Of a DNA stretch of 64,000 bases, positions 62,726-64,000 are shown in pieces. Below the pieces are notes generated by a model. It had not been told where the DNA came from. It saw only the letters and a program-made list of their open reading frames with translations, and ran no database searches. The DNA is taken from NCBI RefSeq assembly GCF_017968885.1, contig NZ_CP072913.1, positions 1,658,001 to 1,722,000 of the forward strand, written 5' to 3'. The number at the start of each line of letters is the position of its first letter. Positions within the stretch are counted from its first letter, which is position 1. The position numbers were made by a program, and so were the translations under genes. Source of the DNA: Pseudomonas sp. Tri1. Lineage in GTDB: Bacteria > Pseudomonadota > Gammaproteobacteria > Pseudomonadales > Pseudomonadaceae.

Positions 62726-62998
62726 TTACTCAGCAGCCTGTGCCCGCAACCGTCTCCCAATCACGTCCATCACATCACACCCATCACGCAACGCTATTGT
62801 CAGCATTTTGCAAAAGTCAGAAAGCACTACCGTATCGGAGCTGATATCCGAACGGAACGCGATGTTTTCCAGCAGTTGGGTCACGGTGCGGATGCGGTAG
62901 TCGGCGGTTTCGAAGAGGACGTCGAGCGGAGCTTCGGTGTCGATGAGCAGGGTGGCCGGGGCGCAGTCGATTCCGGTGATGGGCACGTATCTGGTCAT
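62726..62998 (-). CDS. DUF3077-type small protein (90 aa)
   Basis: Soluble protein starting MTRYVPITGIDCAPATLLID, then TEAPLDVLFETADYRIRTVT, and ending MDVIGRRLRAQAAE. This is the short helical family (DUF3077 and relatives) often found in fluorescent pseudomonads next to DUF6124-type genes; no function is known to me. Its 3' end is the source of the remnants at 48109 and 51544. The leader on the right carries a hairpin (GGGTCGCC AAA CCCGGC region, 63037-63055). It is followed by a strong terminator. Confidence 0.75.
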   Translation of the reverse strand: MTRYVPITGIDCAPATLLIDTEAPLDVLFETADYRIRTVTQLLENIAFRSDISSDTVVLSDFCKMLTIALRDGCDVMDVIGRRLRAQAAE

Positions 62999-63182
62999 AA
63001 TCAGAGCCTCGAAAGTTGATGAGCCTCTCTGTAGATCGGGTCGCCAAACCCGGCCGCGTTTTTGGGCGACGAGGGACTATAGGGCGATCCGCTCTTGAGC
63101 TACAAGACACCGCTTTCCGAGCTTCATGTAGGACCTTTGGCCTGGCAGTTGTCGGCTTTGGTTCAGGCAAAGCAGGCGACTG

Positions 63183-63224
63183 CTGCGCAGTCGAGCGGGA
63201 GCAAGCTCCCTCGCCACGGGGATC
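63183..63224. repeat. REP-like sequence, single unit
   Basis: CGAGCGGGAGCAAGCTCCCT followed by CGCCACG is a single REP palindrome of the class that usually starts TGTGGCGAGGGAGC, read in reverse. Confidence 0.6.
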
Positions 63225-63249
63225 GCGCTCGACTGGGCAGGTTGGCGCA

Positions 63250-63981
63250 TCAGCCATGGCAGCAGCTATGGGGCTTGGCCTCTTCGTATTTATCGTGATG
63301 CCGCACCCAATCCATGATTTCGTCTTCGTTGCGGCCCTTGGGCGTCAGGTCGAGGTAGTTGTAGGTGCCGACCAATATGTCCAGGCCGCGGGCGTAGGTG
63401 GAGTAGGTGTGGAAGATGTCGCCGGCTGCGTTGCGATAGAAGACGCTCAGGCCGGGGAGTTCGCCTTCGGCGCTGTCGGTTTTTTCGTAGTTGTAGCTGG
63501 CTTTTCCGGTGGCGGTGTCTTCGGTTTTGAAGCTGACGCCGAAGTCGTAGTTGAAATCGCAACCTTCCGATGAGACCCAGTCGAAGGCCCAACCCATGCG
63601 GCGTTTGAAGGCTTGGAATTCGGCGAACGGGGCGCGGGAGACGGCCACCACGGCCACGTCATGGTGGGCCAGGTGTTGGTTGGCGCCGTCGATGTGGTCG
63701 GACAGGAACGAGCAGCCCTGGCAGCCTTCGGTCCAGCCGGGGCCGAACATGAAGTGGTAGACGATCAGTTGGCTGCGGCCGCCGAACAGGTCGGCCAGGC
63801 TCAGTTCGCCGTGGGGGCCTTGGAAGCGGTAGGGTTTGTCGATTTTTACCCAGGGCAGGGCGCGGCGTTCGGCGCTGAGTTTGTCCCGTTCGTGGGTGAA
63901 GGCTTTTTCGTGGACCAGGTGTTGGCGGCGGGCGGTGAGCCATTCTTCCCGCGAGACGACTGGATGATTCTCTACGTTCAT
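63250..63981 (-). CDS. DUF899 thioredoxin-like protein (243 aa)
   Basis: Cytoplasmic protein of the DUF899 family, with a thioredoxin-like core. MNVENHPVVSREEWLTARRQ starts it; the hallmark is LIVYHFMFGPGWTEGCQGCS, with a CxxC in the position of the thioredoxin active site, then VAVVAVSRAPFAEFQAFKRR and the C-terminal RNEDEIMDWVRHHDKYEE. Relatives are annotated as predicted dithiol-disulfide oxidoreductases; the substrate is not known. AGGAGA stands seven bases before the ATG. It ends in a His/Cys tail (PHSCCHG). The promoter lies near the right border. Confidence 0.9.
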   Translation of the reverse strand: MNVENHPVVSREEWLTARRQHLVHEKAFTHERDKLSAERRALPWVKIDKPYRFQGPHGELSLADLFGGRSQLIVYHFMFGPGWTEGCQGCSFLSDHIDGANQHLAHHDVAVVAVSRAPFAEFQAFKRRMGWAFDWVSSEGCDFNYDFGVSFKTEDTATGKASYNYEKTDSAEGELPGLSVFYRNAAGDIFHTYSTYARGLDILVGTYNYLDLTPKGRNEDEIMDWVRHHDKYEEAKPHSCCHG

Positions 63982-64000
63982 GGTGATTTCTCCTGTGGGC

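Overview
The window reads as chromosome of a Pseudomonas of the fluorescens complex. Codon use is GC-rich, the backbone genes are typical of the genus (AceK, HrpA, an OprP/OprO-type porin, a PA3286-like ketoacyl synthase with an ECF sigma factor and a zinc-finger partner), and the intergenic gaps carry the paired GTGGGAGCGAGC...GCTCGCTCCCAC palindromes (REPINs) common in this group. No rRNA, tRNA, CRISPR array, prophage or replication origin was seen.

Positions 1-30600 are ordinary core and semi-core genome: two DMT exporters, aceK, hrpA, a KAS III enzyme, a sigma/zinc-finger pair, a phosphate-type porin, a short Rhs-core toxin gene, a FemAB-like acyltransferase, aqpZ, an ABC exporter, ppiA, an alpha/beta hydrolase, a LysR regulator with azoR, a hybrid histidine kinase, a third DMT exporter, a YbdG-like mechanosensitive channel and a DEAD-box helicase. 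At the end lies an unusual secreted protein that joins Asp-box (BNR-like) repeats to a CXXCH haem motif, preceded by a 31-codon ORF with a very strong ribosome binding site.

Positions 30870-62200 are an accessory island built on contact-dependent inhibition (CDI), a two-partner secretion system. A good sigma70 promoter precedes cdiB (outer-membrane transporter) and a 4813-residue cdiA with TPS domain, FHA-1 repeats, receptor/YP region, FHA-2 repeats, VENN pretoxin region and a C-terminal ADP-ribosyltransferase-like toxin, then its immunity gene. Downstream is a reservoir of silent toxin tips: a second VENN toxin module (nucleotidyltransferase-like), a 5'-truncated second cdiA with an Ntox50 tip, and five further toxin 3' ends or traces (one reduced to about eight codons, Ntox21-like, deaminase, unrecognised, papain-like). 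Each is followed by a small AT-rich candidate immunity gene. Six copies of one mobile element, one nearly full-length Y1 (REP-type) transposase copy and five 150-bp internally deleted derivatives, all lie in the same orientation, and each sits exactly at the upstream edge of a toxin/immunity cassette. A lipoprotein gene of unknown function is repeated three times, each time after an immunity gene. The likely reading is that only the first cdiA is secreted, that the array preserves immunity to earlier or neighbouring toxins, and that it can donate new tips by recombination through shared sequence.

Positions 62200-64000 return to backbone: remnants of mobile elements and of a HigA-like antitoxin, a DUF3077-type gene with its terminator, and a DUF899 thioredoxin-like protein at the right edge.
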